From Aquabacterium humicola (GTDB lineage: Bacteria > Pseudomonadota > Gammaproteobacteria > Burkholderiales > Burkholderiaceae_C), in assembly GCF_030167915.1 (NCBI RefSeq), contig NZ_JARGNB010000006.1:124001-188000 (forward strand): 64,000 bases of DNA. Reading direction: 5' to 3'. The notes below the pieces were generated by a model. That model was not told the origin of the DNA. It worked only from the letters and a program-made list of their open reading frames with translations, and searched no databases. The position numbers and the translations under genes were made by a program. Positions 1-10,129 of this stretch are shown here, piece by piece. Every line of letters starts with the position of its first letter. Positions within the stretch are counted from its first letter, which is position 1.

Positions 1-350
1 CGATTGAGCGCGAGCAGCGTGCTGGCGGCATCCGAGCTGCCGCCGCCGAGGCCCGCGCCCCAGGGCACCTGCTTCTGCACTGCGATGTCGGCACCGAGCG
101 CCGTGCCGCTGGCCAGCTGCAATGCGCGCGCGGCACGCAGGCTCAGGTCGTCCGCGGGCAGCGCTGCCCCGAGGTCTTGGCGTGCGAGCTGCCCGTCGTG
201 CCGCAGCTCGAAGTGCAGCGTGTCGCACCAGTCGAGCAGCACGAACACCGATTGCAGCAGGTGGTAGCCGTCGGCGCGCCGGCCGACCACGTGCAGGAAC
301 AGGTTCAGCTTGGCCGGGGCCGGGACGTCGAGCAGCGCGCGCAAGCCCAC
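1..350 (-). CDS. ispE: 4-diphosphocytidyl-2-C-methyl-D-erythritol kinase (partial)
   Basis: GHMP-family kinase of the MEP isoprenoid pathway, which phosphorylates CDP-methylerythritol in the cytoplasm. The gene runs off the window edge, so only about the first 116 residues are present. The N-terminal motif [18 protein letters not shown] and the ATP-binding glycine-rich motif [12 protein letters not shown] are both visible. A GTG start at 350 lies 3 nt after the lolB stop, so the gene is translationally close to lolB. The order TPR gene-lolB-ispE is standard in Burkholderiales. Confidence 0.93.
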   Translation of the reverse strand, partial: MGLRALLDVPAPAKLNLFLHVVGRRADGYHLLQSVFVLLDWCDTLHFELRHDGQLARQDLGAALPADDLSLRAARALQLASGTALGADIAVQKQVPWGAGLGGGSSDAASTLLALN

Positions 351-353
351 GGT

Positions 354-896
354 CTACGAGCCGGCGCCGTCCAGCTTCGCGCGCACCGTGACCACCGGCG
401 CGGCCGGCCGCCGCGCCTCGACCCAGCCCTCGGACCAGCGCGCGAGGCTGATGCGCCAGCCCAGCTGCTCGAAGCCCGCTTCGCCGTCGCTGCGCGGTGT
501 GGATTTCGCGCCCGGCCAGGCGCGGCCGCGCAGCCAGTCGAACAGCGCGGCGATCGGAATGCGTTCGCCGAGGGCCTCGACCGCCAGGCTGTCGAGGTCG
601 GGATAGGCGGTGCGGCCGTCGCTGGTGATCAGCGCGGCTTCGCCGGGCGCCCAGCGCGCCTGCGCCGCGGTGGCGCCGAGCGGGCCGCTCAGCACGAGCA
701 GGCCTTGCGCCGGCGTGCCGGTGAGCTCGAAGCTGGCGCTCATGCTGCGCGGCGGCTGGCTGTCCACACGCACCGCGAGCCGGCCGGACAGTGTTTCCGC
801 GGCGCCCGGTGCACCGGGCCGGGGCGGCGTCGCGCAGCCGGCCAGCAGTGCTGCCATGCCGAAGGCCAGCAGGTCGCGGCGCGGCGGACGCATCAC
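354..896 (-). CDS. lolB: outer-membrane lipoprotein LolB
   Basis: LolB accepts lipoproteins from the periplasmic carrier LolA and inserts them into the outer membrane. This 180-residue protein has a type II signal peptide with lipobox LLAGC near residue 21, followed by a LolB-like beta-sandwich (LSGRLAVRVDSQP, later FDWLRGRAWPG). The length fits the family. Its start overlaps the end of the upstream TPR gene by 4 nt and ispE follows immediately, so the three are probably one transcript. A second ATG one codon downstream is an equally possible start. Confidence 0.92.
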   Translation of the reverse strand: MMRPPRRDLLAFGMAALLAGCATPPRPGAPGAAETLSGRLAVRVDSQPPRSMSASFELTGTPAQGLLVLSGPLGATAAQARWAPGEAALITSDGRTAYPDLDSLAVEALGERIPIAALFDWLRGRAWPGAKSTPRSDGEAGFEQLGWRISLARWSEGWVEARRPAAPVVTVRAKLDGAGS

Positions 897-2671
897 AGCC
901 CGACCTTCAGGCGAGTGAGCGTCTCGCGCAGCACTTCGTTCTCGGCGTCGCGGCCGCGCGCGTCCTGCCAGATGCGGCGCGCTTCATCACGTTCGCCCAT
1001 CGACCAGAGCACCTCGCCCAGGTGCGCGGCGATCTCGGTGTCGGGGCGCGCCCGGTAGGCCTGGCGCAGCAGGCGCGCCGCTTCCTCGCGGTTGCCGAGG
1101 CGGTACTCGACCCAGCCGAGGCTGTCGGTGATGAACGGGTCGCCGGGCGACAGGTCGAGCGCCTTGCGGATCAGGTCGCGCGCTTCGGGCAGGCGCTGCC
1201 CGCGATCGGCCAGCGAGTAGCCGAGCGCGTTGTGCGCATGCGGATGTTCGGGCTTGAGCTCGATCACGCGGCGCAGCAGGCGTTCCATCTCGCTGAAGCG
1301 TTCGACCTTCTCCTCGGCCATCGCCTGCTCGTAGATCAGGTCGGCGTCGTCGGCGAAGCGCCGGTTCGCGGCGGCCAGGACGTCGACCGCGTCGCGCCAG
1401 CGCTTGCCGTCGCGCAACAGCTGGGCTTCGGCCAGCAGCTTGGCGCGCACGTCGTCGGCATTGCGCTCGGGCACGGCCTGGATCAGCGCGCGGGCCTCCT
1501 TGACCTTGCCCTGGCGCAGCAGCATCGATGCGCGCCGGCTCTGCACCTCGAGCGCGCGCTGCGGGCTGTCGACACGCGAGAGCCACTGCTCGGCGGCCTT
1601 CATGTCGCCGCGCTGTTCGGCGACCTGCGCCAGCAGCAGCCAGGCCTGCGTGGTCGCACGGTCGGCGATCGTCGCCGGCGTATCGTCGTCGTCGTCTTCG
1701 CGCACCTCGGCCTGGGCCTCGCCGCGCTGGGCGATCTCGACGAAGCGCATCAAGGCGGCCTCGGCTTCGCGCAGCTGCTTCAGTTCCAGCCGCAGCGCGC
1801 CCAGCGACAGCCAGGGTTCCGCCAGCTGAGGGCGTTCGCGCGTCAAGGTCTCGAGCTGGATCGCGGCATCGGTGTAGCGCTGGGCCTGGGTCAGCAGGCG
1901 CACGTAGGCCAGGCGCACCGCCGGCTCGGCCGTCGGCTTCGACAGGTGATCCAGCACGATGGCTTCGGCCGCCGTCGTCGCCGGCAGCATGTCCAGCGCG
2001 ACCAGTGCCGGCCCCGGCGCCACCGGATCGGCGGCCTGCGCTTCGCGCAGGCGTTCCAGCGCCGCGGCGTTCTCGCCGGCGTTGACCTGCGCGCGGGCCA
2101 GGGCGACGAGGCTCGGAATGCGCGTCGCGGGCTGGTTCGCGTACGGGGCGAGGGCCTGCTCGGTGATCGCCAGCGCACGCTTGCGGTCGGCCGCGCGCTG
2201 CAGCATGCGGGGCAGCGAGGCGATCAGCAACGGCCGGTCCGCCGGCGACACCGCGCCCAGCCAGGCCTGCAGCGGTTCGCCGATGTCGTCGATGCGGTTC
2301 AGCGCCAGCAGGATCTGCACCTCGTAGCGCATCGCCTCGACCACCTGCGGTCGGGCAACGCGCCACGCGCGAGCAGCCGCGAGCGCCTGGTCGCCGGCGC
2401 GGGCCTGCAGCGCGATCTCGACGGCGCGGCGGAACAGCGCGTCGTCGTTGTGCCGGCGGGCGGCGTCGAGCATCACCTCGAACGCACTGCCGGCACGGCC
2501 CGCGCTCAGCTCGAGCTCGCCGATCAGCAGCTGGTAGAACAGCGGCGCATCGAGCGGCGAGTTGACGGTGGGCGACTCGTCCTGGGCGAGAACGGCGCCA
2601 GCGCCGATCGTGAGCACCGCGCTGGCGATCCAGGACCGCAGGCGGCGCGAAGGCGCAAGGCAACGGGGCAT
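893..2671 (-). CDS. secreted tetratricopeptide-repeat protein
   Basis: A 592-residue protein with a Sec signal peptide (about residues 1-29, ending near VLAQDES) and many TPR-like helices. The clearest are in the C-terminal third: HPHAHNALGYSLADRG, LDLSPGDPFITDSLGWVEYR and EIAAHLGEVLWSMGERDEA. A short acidic run (EDDDDD) lies near the middle. Members of this family sit directly upstream of lolB in Burkholderiales. They are periplasmic or outer-membrane-associated scaffold proteins of unproven function. It heads the lolB-ispE cluster and is divergent from mutM. Confidence 0.85.
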   Translation of the reverse strand: MPRCLAPSRRLRSWIASAVLTIGAGAVLAQDESPTVNSPLDAPLFYQLLIGELELSAGRAGSAFEVMLDAARRHNDDALFRRAVEIALQARAGDQALAAARAWRVARPQVVEAMRYEVQILLALNRIDDIGEPLQAWLGAVSPADRPLLIASLPRMLQRAADRKRALAITEQALAPYANQPATRIPSLVALARAQVNAGENAAALERLREAQAADPVAPGPALVALDMLPATTAAEAIVLDHLSKPTAEPAVRLAYVRLLTQAQRYTDAAIQLETLTRERPQLAEPWLSLGALRLELKQLREAEAALMRFVEIAQRGEAQAEVREDDDDDTPATIADRATTQAWLLLAQVAEQRGDMKAAEQWLSRVDSPQRALEVQSRRASMLLRQGKVKEARALIQAVPERNADDVRAKLLAEAQLLRDGKRWRDAVDVLAAANRRFADDADLIYEQAMAEEKVERFSEMERLLRRVIELKPEHPHAHNALGYSLADRGQRLPEARDLIRKALDLSPGDPFITDSLGWVEYRLGNREEAARLLRQAYRARPDTEIAAHLGEVLWSMGERDEARRIWQDARGRDAENEVLRETLTRLKVGL

Positions 2672-2757
2672 CGTGATTCCTCGAACAGGCGTCGATTCTA
2701 TGGGGGTGGTTTCGGTCGGGATAATGCCGAGATGTCATGCCCCCAGCTCACCATGTT

Positions 2758-2809
2758 CGCGGCCCCCGAGGGGCGCTCAGCGCCCTTCGGGCGGCCGGGC
2801 GGGCGCTGA
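2758..2809. repeat. palindromic intergenic element between divergent genes
   Basis: The 138-bp gap between the TPR gene and mutM holds a GC-rich imperfect palindrome: CCCCCGAGGGGCGCT facing AGCGCCCTTCGGGCGG. Its inner arms GGCGCT/AGCGCC are perfect. It abuts the mutM ATG. The genes are divergent, so it is not an ordinary terminator. It resembles the small palindromic repeats scattered in Burkholderiales genomes; a related one sits inside recN in this window. Confidence 0.5.
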
Positions 2810-3637
2810 ATGCCGGAGCTGCCCGAGGTCGAAGTGACACGCATCACGCTGGCCGAGCGCCTGCGTGGCGGGCGGGTGCAATCGGCGCGCCTGGGCAAGC
2901 CGCTGCGCTGGCCGCTGGGCTGTGCGCCCGAGGCGCTGGCCGGCCTGCAGGTGGGTGAGCTGCAGCGCCGCGGCAAGTACCTGTGGATGCCGCTGGCCGG
3001 TCCGGCGCGGCGGGGCGGGCTGCTGCTGCACCTGGGCATGTCCGGCTCGCTGAACCTGGCCGATGCACCACCACCGGCCGGCGTGCACGACCACTTCGAG
3101 CTGCGCACCGACCGCGGCACCTTGCGGCTGACCGATCCGCGCCGCTTCGGCGCCGTCGTCTGGTCCGACGGGCTGGACGCGGCGCCCGCATCGACGCTGC
3201 TCGCCCGGCTCGGCCCCGAGCCCTTCGATCCGGCGTTGACGCCCGAAAGCTTTCACCGCGCGCTGCATGCCCGCCGCTGCAACGTCAAGGCGGCGCTGCT
3301 CGGCGGTGAGCTGATCGTCGGCGCCGGCAACATCTACGTCAGCGAGGCGTTGTTCCTCGCCGGCATCGATCCGCGCGCCCGCTGCGACCGCATCAGCCGT
3401 CCGCGTGCGGAAAAGCTGCTGGCGGCGCTGCGGCAGACGCTGGCGCGGGCGATCGCGCTCGGCGGCTCGACCCTGCGCGACTTCCGCGACGCCCACGGCA
3501 TGAGCGGCGCTTTCCAGGACCAGGCCCATGTCTACGGGCGCGAAGGCGATGGCTGCACGCGCTGCAGCGGCACGGTGCGCCGGATCGTCCAGGGCCAGCG
3601 CTCGACCTTCTTCTGCCCCGGCTGCCAACGGCGCTGA
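2810..3637 (+). CDS. mutM: formamidopyrimidine-DNA glycosylase
   Basis: Bifunctional glycosylase/AP lyase that removes 8-oxoguanine and formamidopyrimidines from DNA. The 275-residue protein begins [11 protein letters not shown], with the catalytic proline at position 2 and Glu3. Conserved [16 protein letters not shown] and a C-terminal zinc finger ([11 protein letters not shown]...FCPGCQRR) are present. Length is normal. The ATG follows the palindromic repeat directly with no obvious Shine-Dalgarno, but the fixed N-terminal Pro decides the start. mutY, which handles the same lesion opposite adenine, lies one gene downstream. Confidence 0.97.
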   Translation: MPELPEVEVTRITLAERLRGGRVQSARLGKPLRWPLGCAPEALAGLQVGELQRRGKYLWMPLAGPARRGGLLLHLGMSGSLNLADAPPPAGVHDHFELRTDRGTLRLTDPRRFGAVVWSDGLDAAPASTLLARLGPEPFDPALTPESFHRALHARRCNVKAALLGGELIVGAGNIYVSEALFLAGIDPRARCDRISRPRAEKLLAALRQTLARAIALGGSTLRDFRDAHGMSGAFQDQAHVYGREGDGCTRCSGTVRRIVQGQRSTFFCPGCQRR

Positions 3638-3757
3638 CCGGTTCGTCGTGGCGGCGCGACGCCGGTCACGCTGAATGCACCGAGCGCGCCTTTTGCACGC
3701 CGATGGAAAGAATGCATGCGCTAGCATCTTTTGCATCTCCGTCCGCCACCTGATCGC

Positions 3758-5752
3758 ATGTCGTCGACCCTGTCGCGTGAGCTCGATTCCCTGGCCGATT
3801 GGCGCCGGTCGCTCGACCGCCGCATCGACCAGTTCGCCGCCCTGCTCACCGACCACGACCTGCTCGATCCGGAAGCCTCGGCGCTCGCCACCACGCTGCG
3901 CCAGCGGCTCGCGTCGGACCGGCTGGTGCTGGCCTTCGTCGCCGAGTTCTCGCGCGGCAAGTCCGAGCTGATCAACGCGCTGTTCTTCGCCGACAACGGC
4001 CGCCGCGTGCTGCCCGCGACCCCGGGGCGCACGACGATGTGCCCGGTCGAGCTGGCCTGGGACCCGCAGGAATCGCCGGGCCTGTCGCTGCTGCCGATCA
4101 ATACCCGGCGCGGTGGCCAGCCGGTGTCGGCGCTGCGGACGCGGCCCGAGCTGTGGGAGACGCGCAGCCTGCCGGCCGGCGACCCGGCGGGCCTGGCGAA
4201 GGTGCTGGAGGAAGTCACCCGCACGCAGCGCGTGCCGATCGACGACGCCCGCGGCCTGGGTCTGTGGGACGACGAGACGCCCGAGGACAACCCGCCGCGC
4301 GACGAGAACGACATGGTCGAGGTGCCGGCCTGGCGCCACGCGCTGATCAACTACCCGCACCCGCTGCTCAAGCGCGGGCTGGTGGTCGTCGACACGCCGG
4401 GCCTGAACGCGATCGGCGCCGAGCCCGAGCTGACCCTGGGCCTGTTGCCGTCCGCGCATGCCATCGTCTTCCTGCTGGCCGCCGACACCGGCGTGACCCG
4501 CTCCGACCTGTCGATCTGGCGTGACCACCTCGGCGACCGTTCGCTCGAGCGCTTCGTCGTGCTGAACAAGATCGACATCCTCAACGATCCGCTGCTCGAC
4601 GCCGCGCAGATCCAGGCCCAGGTCACGCACCAGTGCCAGACGGTGGCCGAGACGCTCGGCATGCCGCCGCAGCGCATCTTCCCGATGTCGGCGCGCGAGG
4701 CGCTGCTGTCGCGCCTGGGCGATGCCGACGTCGGCGACGGCGGCCTGCCGGCGCTGGAGCAGGCGCTGTCCACCGAACTGCTGCCGCAGCGCAGCGCGGT
4801 GATCGGCCGCCTCGTCGAGGACGGCGTGCTGGTGCTGCAGCAGCGGGCGCTGAAGCGCCTGACCGACCGCCGGCGGCAGGTCACCGAGCAATTGCTCGAC
4901 CTGCGCGGCCTGCGCGGCAAGAGCAGCACGAAGCTGCAGATGGTCACGCGGCGCTTCGAGGCCGATGCGCAGGCCTTCGAACAATGCATGCCGCGGCTTG
5001 CGGCGCTGCGTGCGGTGCAGTCGCGCCAGCTGCGCGACGTGCTGAAGCTGCTGGCCAGCGACCGCGTGCGCGCCGAGACCCAGCGCATGCAGCACGACAG
5101 CGAATCGAGCTTCTTCAAGCTCGGCGCCGGCAAGGCCTTCGCGCAGCTGGGCGAACGGCTGCGCTCGATGCTCGACGCGGCCCAGATCGGCATCGACGAG
5201 ATCGACCAGATGCTCGGCGCGAGCTACCGCCAGCTCAACGCCGACTTCGGCTTCGCGCTGGCCGCGTCGCCGAAGCCGGACATCGACAGCGCCCGCCGCG
5301 AGCTGCAGCGCATCGAGGCCAGCTACAGCCGCTACTTCGGGCTGACGAAGCTGTGGCGCCTGTCGGAACCGGGGTTCCTCACCCAGTTCCAGCAGGTGCT
5401 GCTGTCGCGACTGCGCGTGGTGTTCGAGAGCGCCGCGGTCGAGATCGAGCTGTGGGGCAAGGCGGCGACGTCGCAGCTGGAATCGCAGCTGCGCGAACGC
5501 CGCCGCAGCCTGCGCCACCGGCGCGAAGCCTATGCGCGCATCCAGGCTGCCGAGGGCGAACTCGAGTCGCGCATCAGCGAGGTCGAAGGCCAGGAGCAGC
5601 GCCTGCAGCAGACGGTTGAACGGGTTGAGGCGGCGGTCGATGCGCTGCGCATCCTCGCCGCATCGCCGCCGCGCGCCGATGCGGCGCACGAGCCGGCGCC
5701 GCGGCTGTCGCTGGTGCACTCGAGCGCCCAGGCCTCGCGCGGCGCCGCGTGA
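3758..5752 (+). CDS. dynamin-like GTPase
   Basis: A 664-residue large GTPase. The P-loop AEFSRGKSE is at about residues 62-70, the G3 motif VVDTPGLNA near 210 and the G4 motif NKID near 269. The remainder is long helices typical of dynamin/BDLP-like proteins (QTVERVEAAVDALRIL at the C terminus). Bacterial dynamin-like proteins bind membranes, but no role for this one can be read from sequence. An upstream in-frame TTG exists; the ATG at 3758 is preferred because it begins MSSTLSRELDSL, as expected for the domain. It overlaps mutY by 4 nt (GTGA), so the two are co-transcribed. Confidence 0.88.
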   Translation: MSSTLSRELDSLADWRRSLDRRIDQFAALLTDHDLLDPEASALATTLRQRLASDRLVLAFVAEFSRGKSELINALFFADNGRRVLPATPGRTTMCPVELAWDPQESPGLSLLPINTRRGGQPVSALRTRPELWETRSLPAGDPAGLAKVLEEVTRTQRVPIDDARGLGLWDDETPEDNPPRDENDMVEVPAWRHALINYPHPLLKRGLVVVDTPGLNAIGAEPELTLGLLPSAHAIVFLLAADTGVTRSDLSIWRDHLGDRSLERFVVLNKIDILNDPLLDAAQIQAQVTHQCQTVAETLGMPPQRIFPMSAREALLSRLGDADVGDGGLPALEQALSTELLPQRSAVIGRLVEDGVLVLQQRALKRLTDRRRQVTEQLLDLRGLRGKSSTKLQMVTRRFEADAQAFEQCMPRLAALRAVQSRQLRDVLKLLASDRVRAETQRMQHDSESSFFKLGAGKAFAQLGERLRSMLDAAQIGIDEIDQMLGASYRQLNADFGFALAASPKPDIDSARRELQRIEASYSRYFGLTKLWRLSEPGFLTQFQQVLLSRLRVVFESAAVEIELWGKAATSQLESQLRERRRSLRHRREAYARIQAAEGELESRISEVEGQEQRLQQTVERVEAAVDALRILAASPPRADAAHEPAPRLSLVHSSAQASRGAA

Positions 5753-6804
5753 CGGCGGCAAAGCCGTCGGCGGCGGCGCTGATCGCCTGGCAGCGCACGC
5801 ACGGCCGTCACGAGCTGCCGTGGCAGCGCACGCGCGATCCGTACCGCGTCTGGCTGTCGGAGATCATGCTGCAGCAGACACAGGTGTCGACGGTGGTCGG
5901 CTACTACGAGCGCTTCCTGCAGCGCTTTCCCGACGTGCAGGCGCTGGCCGCCGCGCCGCAGGACGAGGTGCTGGCGCTGTGGAGCGGCCTGGGCTACTAC
6001 AGCCGCGCGCGCCATCTGCATGCGTGCGCGAAGGCGGTGGTCGAGTGCCATGGTGGCGCCTTCCCGCGCAGCAGCGCGGCGCTGGCAAAGCTGCCCGGCA
6101 TCGGCCGCTCCACCGCGTCGGCGATCGCCGCGTTCTGCTTCGGCGAGCGCACCGCCATCCTCGACGGCAACGTCAAGCGCGTGCTGACGCGTGCGCTCGG
6201 CTTCGATGCCGACCTGACCGTCGCGGCCAATGAGAAGCGCCTTTGGCAGCACGCCGAAGCGCTGCTGCCTAAGGACGGCATCGAGGCCTATACGCAAGGC
6301 CTGATGGACCTGGGCGCGACGATATGCACGCTGCGCCGGCCGGCCTGCGACGCCTGCCCGTGGCGAGCGCCCTGCGTCGCAAGGGCGCAGGGCCGTCCCG
6401 AGGCCTATCCGGTCAAGACGCGCAAGCTCAAACGCGGCCAGCGCGACAACAGCCTGCTGCTGCTCAGCGCCGGCCGCCAGCTGTGGCTGGTGCAGCGTCC
6501 GACGCCGGGCGTGTGGGCCGGCTTGTGGAGCCTGCCCGAGTACGACGCCGAGGCCGTCGCGCTGCTGTTGCTGGCCGACCGCGGGCCCGGCGAGATCGAG
6601 CGCCTGCCGGCGGTGCGGCATGTGCTGACGCACTTCGACTGGCAGTTGCGCCCCTGGCACTGGCGCCTGCCGGAGAAGGTGGCGGCGTCCACGCGGTCGC
6701 GCATCGAGCGCTCGCTTCCGCCAGGGCGCTGGTTTCACGTCGACGAAGCGTTGGCCGCCGGGCTGCCGGCGCCGGTGCGCAAGCTGATCGAGGCGCTGGC
6801 CTGA
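5749..6804 (+). CDS. mutY: A/G-specific adenine glycosylase
   Basis: Removes adenine mispaired with 8-oxoguanine. The 351-residue protein shows the substrate motif LPWQRTRDPYRVWLSEIML, the helix-hairpin-helix LPGIGRSTASAIAAF, the catalytic-region motif ILDGNVKRVLTRA, and a [4Fe-4S] cluster motif with spacing C-X6-C-X2-C-X5-C (CTLRRPACDACPWRAPC). A NUDIX-like C-terminal domain (WLVQRPTPGVWAGLWSLPE) follows. Translation begins at a GTG overlapping the stop of the dynamin-like gene. Confidence 0.97.
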   Translation: MTAAKPSAAALIAWQRTHGRHELPWQRTRDPYRVWLSEIMLQQTQVSTVVGYYERFLQRFPDVQALAAAPQDEVLALWSGLGYYSRARHLHACAKAVVECHGGAFPRSSAALAKLPGIGRSTASAIAAFCFGERTAILDGNVKRVLTRALGFDADLTVAANEKRLWQHAEALLPKDGIEAYTQGLMDLGATICTLRRPACDACPWRAPCVARAQGRPEAYPVKTRKLKRGQRDNSLLLLSAGRQLWLVQRPTPGVWAGLWSLPEYDAEAVALLLLADRGPGEIERLPAVRHVLTHFDWQLRPWHWRLPEKVAASTRSRIERSLPPGRWFHVDEALAAGLPAPVRKLIEALA

Positions 6805-6837
6805 ATTGAAGAGCGGACGGGCGGCTCCGCCGCCGCT

Positions 6838-7473
6838 TCAGCGGTTGCCCTGGATCACGCCCTTGCCGCGCAGGTACTCGTCGACGAGCTTGAGCCGCAT
6901 CTCCGGTTCGGGCAGCTCCATCAGCTTCTGCTTCGCCGCCAGCGAGATCGGCAGGATCTCGCACCAGCGGTTGGCGACCCAGGCGGCATCGTCGAGGCGG
7001 TAGGGTTCGGCGAATGGCACGTGGCCCTGCTGGCGCAGCGATTCGATCGCGTTCGTCAGCGCAACCACCGTCGCCGCCTGCTCCGGCGGCGGCGGCTGGA
7101 TGGCATCGGCCGGCAGCAACTGCGCTTCGGCGGTCCACAGCCCGTCGGTCTGCTGCTTCGGCATGCCGGTGCGAAAGCGCAGCCCGCCGCGGCAGCGCAC
7201 GCGCAGGATGCCGGTCTGCTCGGCATCGACATCCTCCAGGTGCGCCAGCACGCCGACGGCCTCGAAGCGCACACGCTCGCCGCCGGCGAGCTGCACGTCC
7301 GAGCCCTGGTTCAGGCAGACGACGCCGAAGGGCGTGGCCTGGCGCAGGCAGCGGCTGACGAGGTCGAGGTAGCGCGCCTCGAACACCTTCAGGCTCAGCA
7401 GGCCGCCCGGGAAGAGCACCGTCTGCAGCGGGAACAGGGGCAGACCGGCGAGGCGCTTGGCCGATTCAGTCAA
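6838..7473 (-). CDS. LON substrate-binding-domain protein
   Basis: A stand-alone LON (PUA-like) N-terminal domain of about 211 residues with no protease or ATPase part. The family signature [22 protein letters not shown] lies near the start, and [20 protein letters not shown] near the end corresponds to the family's terminal helix. The likely start is a TTG at 7473 overlapping the rapZ stop (ATTGA). No ATG lies upstream in frame before the rapZ coding region. Function is unknown; presumably it is cytoplasmic. Confidence 0.8.
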   Translation of the reverse strand: MTESAKRLAGLPLFPLQTVLFPGGLLSLKVFEARYLDLVSRCLRQATPFGVVCLNQGSDVQLAGGERVRFEAVGVLAHLEDVDAEQTGILRVRCRGGLRFRTGMPKQQTDGLWTAEAQLLPADAIQPPPPEQAATVVALTNAIESLRQQGHVPFAEPYRLDDAAWVANRWCEILPISLAAKQKLMELPEPEMRLKLVDEYLRGKGVIQGNR

Positions 7474-8375
7474 TCGATGGCATCCAGTTCGCGGTGGCGT
7501 GTCAGCGTAGCACCGTGGTCGACGAAACGTTCGCGCAATTGCTCGACGATGTACACGGAGCGGTGCTGGCCGCCGGTGCAGCCGATCGCCACGGTGACGT
7601 AGGCTCGCTGGTCGGTGGCCAGCGCCGGCAGCCAGCGGCGCAGGAAGGCCTCGATCTGGTCGAGCATCTCGCCGGCCTCCGGCTGCTCGGCGAGGAACTG
7701 CGCCACCGGCGCGTCGCGGCCCGACAGCGGCCGCAGCGCGCGCACGTAGTACGGGTTCGGCAGCATGCGCACGTCGAACACGTAGTCGGCATCTAGCGGC
7801 ACACCGTACTTGAAGGCGAAGGATTCGAACACCAGCGTCAGCCGGTCGTGACGCGCCTCGACCAGGTTGCGCACCTGCTGCCGCAGGCCCGCCGGGCGCA
7901 AGGTGCTGGTGTCGATGACCGTCGACACCTCGCGCAGCTCGGCCAGCAGCAGGCGCTCGAGCTCGATCGCCTCGATCAGCGCGTGGTGCGTACCGCCGGC
8001 CGCATCGGGCTGCGACAACGGGTGCGGGCGGCGCGTCTCGGAGAAGCGCCGCACCAGCGTATCGGTGCTGGCATCGAGGAACAGCGGGCGGATGGTCACG
8101 CCTTCGCTGCGCAGCTCGAAGATCAACGGCACCAGCGCCGGCAGCGAGCGGGCGGCGCGCGCATCGACGGCGATCGCCACGCGCTCGGTGTAGCGCGGGT
8201 GGTCCAGCCGCATGTACTCGCGCAGCAGCTCGGGCGGCAGGTTGTCGACGCAGAAATAGCCGGCGTCCTCCAGCGCATGCAGCGCGACCGACTTGCCCGA
8301 GCCGGAGATGCCGGTGATCAGGATCAGCTCGCGCGAGACGTCCTCGGCCCGGCGTGATGCGTTGGCGTCGTTCAT
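7470..8375 (-). CDS. rapZ: RNase adapter protein RapZ
   Basis: P-loop protein that in enterobacteria binds GlmZ-type sRNAs and presents them to RNase E to control glucosamine-6-phosphate synthase. This 301-residue protein has the Walker A motif GISGSGKS near residue 25, [35 protein letters not shown] and the C-terminal [14 protein letters not shown]. Length is as expected. The start overlaps the recN stop by 4 nt. GlmZ-type sRNAs are not known in most betaproteobacteria, so the partner here is uncertain. Confidence 0.93.
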   Translation of the reverse strand: MNDANASRRAEDVSRELILITGISGSGKSVALHALEDAGYFCVDNLPPELLREYMRLDHPRYTERVAIAVDARAARSLPALVPLIFELRSEGVTIRPLFLDASTDTLVRRFSETRRPHPLSQPDAAGGTHHALIEAIELERLLLAELREVSTVIDTSTLRPAGLRQQVRNLVEARHDRLTLVFESFAFKYGVPLDADYVFDVRMLPNPYYVRALRPLSGRDAPVAQFLAEQPEAGEMLDQIEAFLRRWLPALATDQRAYVTVAIGCTGGQHRSVYIVEQLRERFVDHGATLTRHRELDAID

Positions 8376-10129
8376 GCCTTGGTCTTGCGCTTGGGCGCGG
8401 GCGCCGCATCGCCGCCAAGCAGCGCCTGCGCATGGGCGAGGCTGGTGCCGGCCAGGTGCTCGCCGCCGAGCATGCGCGCGATCTCGGCGACGCGGGACTC
8501 GCCGGCCACCAGCTGCACGTCGCTGGTCGTATGGCCGCGCTGCTCGGACTTCGAGACGACATAGTGCTGGTCGGCACAGGCGGCGACCTGCGCGAGGTGC
8601 GTCACCGCCAGCACCTGGCGCTCGCGGCCGAGCTGCTTCATCAGCGCGCCGACGGTGTCGCCGACGGCGCCGCCGATGCCCGCATCGATCTCGTCGAAGA
8701 TCAGCGTCGCGGCACCGCCGTCACGCCGCCCCTTGGCCGTCGCTTCGCTCCGTCCGTCCCCCGAGGGGATGGCGGGAAGTGGCAGAGCCACATTCCCGCC
8801 GCCGCGCACCGTGGTGACCGCGATCGCCAGCGCGAGGCGCGACAGCTCGCCGCCCGAGGCCACCTTGGCGAGCGGCCGCGGCGTGCTGCCGGCATGGCCG
8901 GCGACGGTGAACTCGACCGACTCCATGCCGAAGCTCTGCGGTGCGCTGACCGCCGGCAGCGTGACCTCGAAACGGCCGCCCGCCATGCCCAGCGTCTGCA
9001 TTGCCTGGGTCACGGCGCTCGACAGGGCCGCGGCCGCCTTCCTGCGGGCGGCGCTGACCTTCTTCGCTTCGTCAAGATAACGTGCATCGGCCGTGGCCAG
9101 GGCGTGCTCCAGCGCGGCCGTGTCGGTCGCGGCGTCGAGCGCCCGCTGTTCGTCGCGCCAGCCGGCCAGCAGCGCCGGCAGCTCTTCCGGCGGCCGGCGG
9201 TAGCGGCGCGCCAGGCCCAGCCACGCCGCCAGGCGCGCATCGACCTCGGCGAGGCGATCGGGGTCGAGCTCGGCATGGCCGAGGTAGCCGTTCAGCGAGT
9301 GGGCGGCATCCTGCAGCTGCGCCATCGCGCCCTGCAGCACCTCCATCACCGGCTGCAGCCGCGCGTCGTGCGCGACGACGTCGGCCAGCGCGTCGATCGC
9401 GCGCTGCGTCAGCCCGGCGGCGGGCGCTTCGCCGTCGTCGATCGCATCGAGCGCACCGCGTGCGGCGTCGATCAGCGCCTGCGCATGCGACAGGCGCTGG
9501 TGCTCGGCGCTCAAGTCGGTCCATTCGTCGTCGCCTGGCGCCAGCTTGTCGAGCTCGCCGATCTGCCAGGCCAGGCGCTCGCGCTCGCGCTCGATCTCGT
9601 CGCTGCGTTCACGCGCACGCTGCAGCGCATCGGCCGCGGCCTTGCGCGCGAGGTACGCGTGCGCCAGCGGTGCCGTGTCGATACCGGCCTGGCCGTCGAG
9701 CAGCTCGCGCGTCGCGGCCGGCCGCGTCAGGCCCTGCCAGGCATGCTGGCCGTGGATGTCGAGCAGCGCGTCGGCCAGCTCGCGCAATTGCGCGATCGTC
9801 GCCGGGCTGCCGTTGATCCACGCGCGGCTCTTGCCCTGCGCATCGATCGTGCGGCGCAGCAGCAGCGTGTCGTCTGCAGCGAAACCGGCTTCGTCGAGCC
9901 AGCCGGCCAGCGAGGGCAGCGCGTCGAACTCGGCGCTGACCTCGGCGCGGGGCGCGCCTTCGCGCACGACGCCGGCATCGCCGCGGCTGCCCAGCGCGAG
10001 CTGCAGCGCGTCGATCAGGATCGACTTGCCGGCGCCGGTCTCGCCGGTCAGCACCGAGAAGCCCGCGTGGAACTCCAGTTCCAGCGTCGGGACGATCACG
10101 AAATCCCGCAGCGCGAGGCGGCGCAGCAC
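8372..10129 (-). CDS. recN: DNA repair protein RecN
   Basis: SMC-like ATPase for double-strand-break repair. The 585-residue protein has Walker A GETGAGKS near residue 32, long coiled-coil arms, an ABC signature region ([16 protein letters not shown]) and Walker [14 protein letters not shown]. Between the signature and Walker B there are roughly 25 extra residues rich in Gly, Arg and Ala, compared with the short loop of E. coli RecN. They are encoded by a palindromic element (listed separately). The GTG start overlaps the nadK stop by one base (TAGTG). Confidence 0.95.
   Translation of the reverse strand: MLRRLALRDFVIVPTLELEFHAGFSVLTGETGAGKSILIDALQLALGSRGDAGVVREGAPRAEVSAEFDALPSLAGWLDEAGFAADDTLLLRRTIDAQGKSRAWINGSPATIAQLRELADALLDIHGQHAWQGLTRPAATRELLDGQAGIDTAPLAHAYLARKAAADALQRARERSDEIERERERLAWQIGELDKLAPGDDEWTDLSAEHQRLSHAQALIDAARGALDAIDDGEAPAAGLTQRAIDALADVVAHDARLQPVMEVLQGAMAQLQDAAHSLNGYLGHAELDPDRLAEVDARLAAWLGLARRYRRPPEELPALLAGWRDEQRALDAATDTAALEHALATADARYLDEAKKVSAARRKAAAALSSAVTQAMQTLGMAGGRFEVTLPAVSAPQSFGMESVEFTVAGHAGSTPRPLAKVASGGELSRLALAIAVTTVRGGGNVALPLPAIPSGDGRSEATAKGRRDGGAATLIFDEIDAGIGGAVGDTVGALMKQLGRERQVLAVTHLAQVAACADQHYVVSKSEQRGHTTSDVQLVAGESRVAEIARMLGGEHLAGTSLAHAQALLGGDAAPAPKRKTKA
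8714..8805. repeat. palindromic element inserted in frame in recN
   Basis: Inside recN lies a block with a near-perfect inverted repeat at 8771-8800 (GGCGGGAAGTGGC facing GCCACATTCCCGCC) next to a CCCCCGAGGGG motif. It matches the style of the intergenic palindromes at 2758 and elsewhere. It keeps the reading frame and adds about 25-30 residues before Walker B. The element boundaries are estimated. Confidence 0.6.

Noticed and set aside
2758-2809. Rho-independent terminator between the TPR gene and mutM
   Set aside because: The flanking genes are divergent and no T-run follows the palindrome on either strand.
2777-5761. A 994-codon minus-strand frame opposite mutM and the dynamin-like gene
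   Set aside because: No recognisable domain, and composition typical of the antisense of GC-rich genes; both plus-strand genes have clear motifs.
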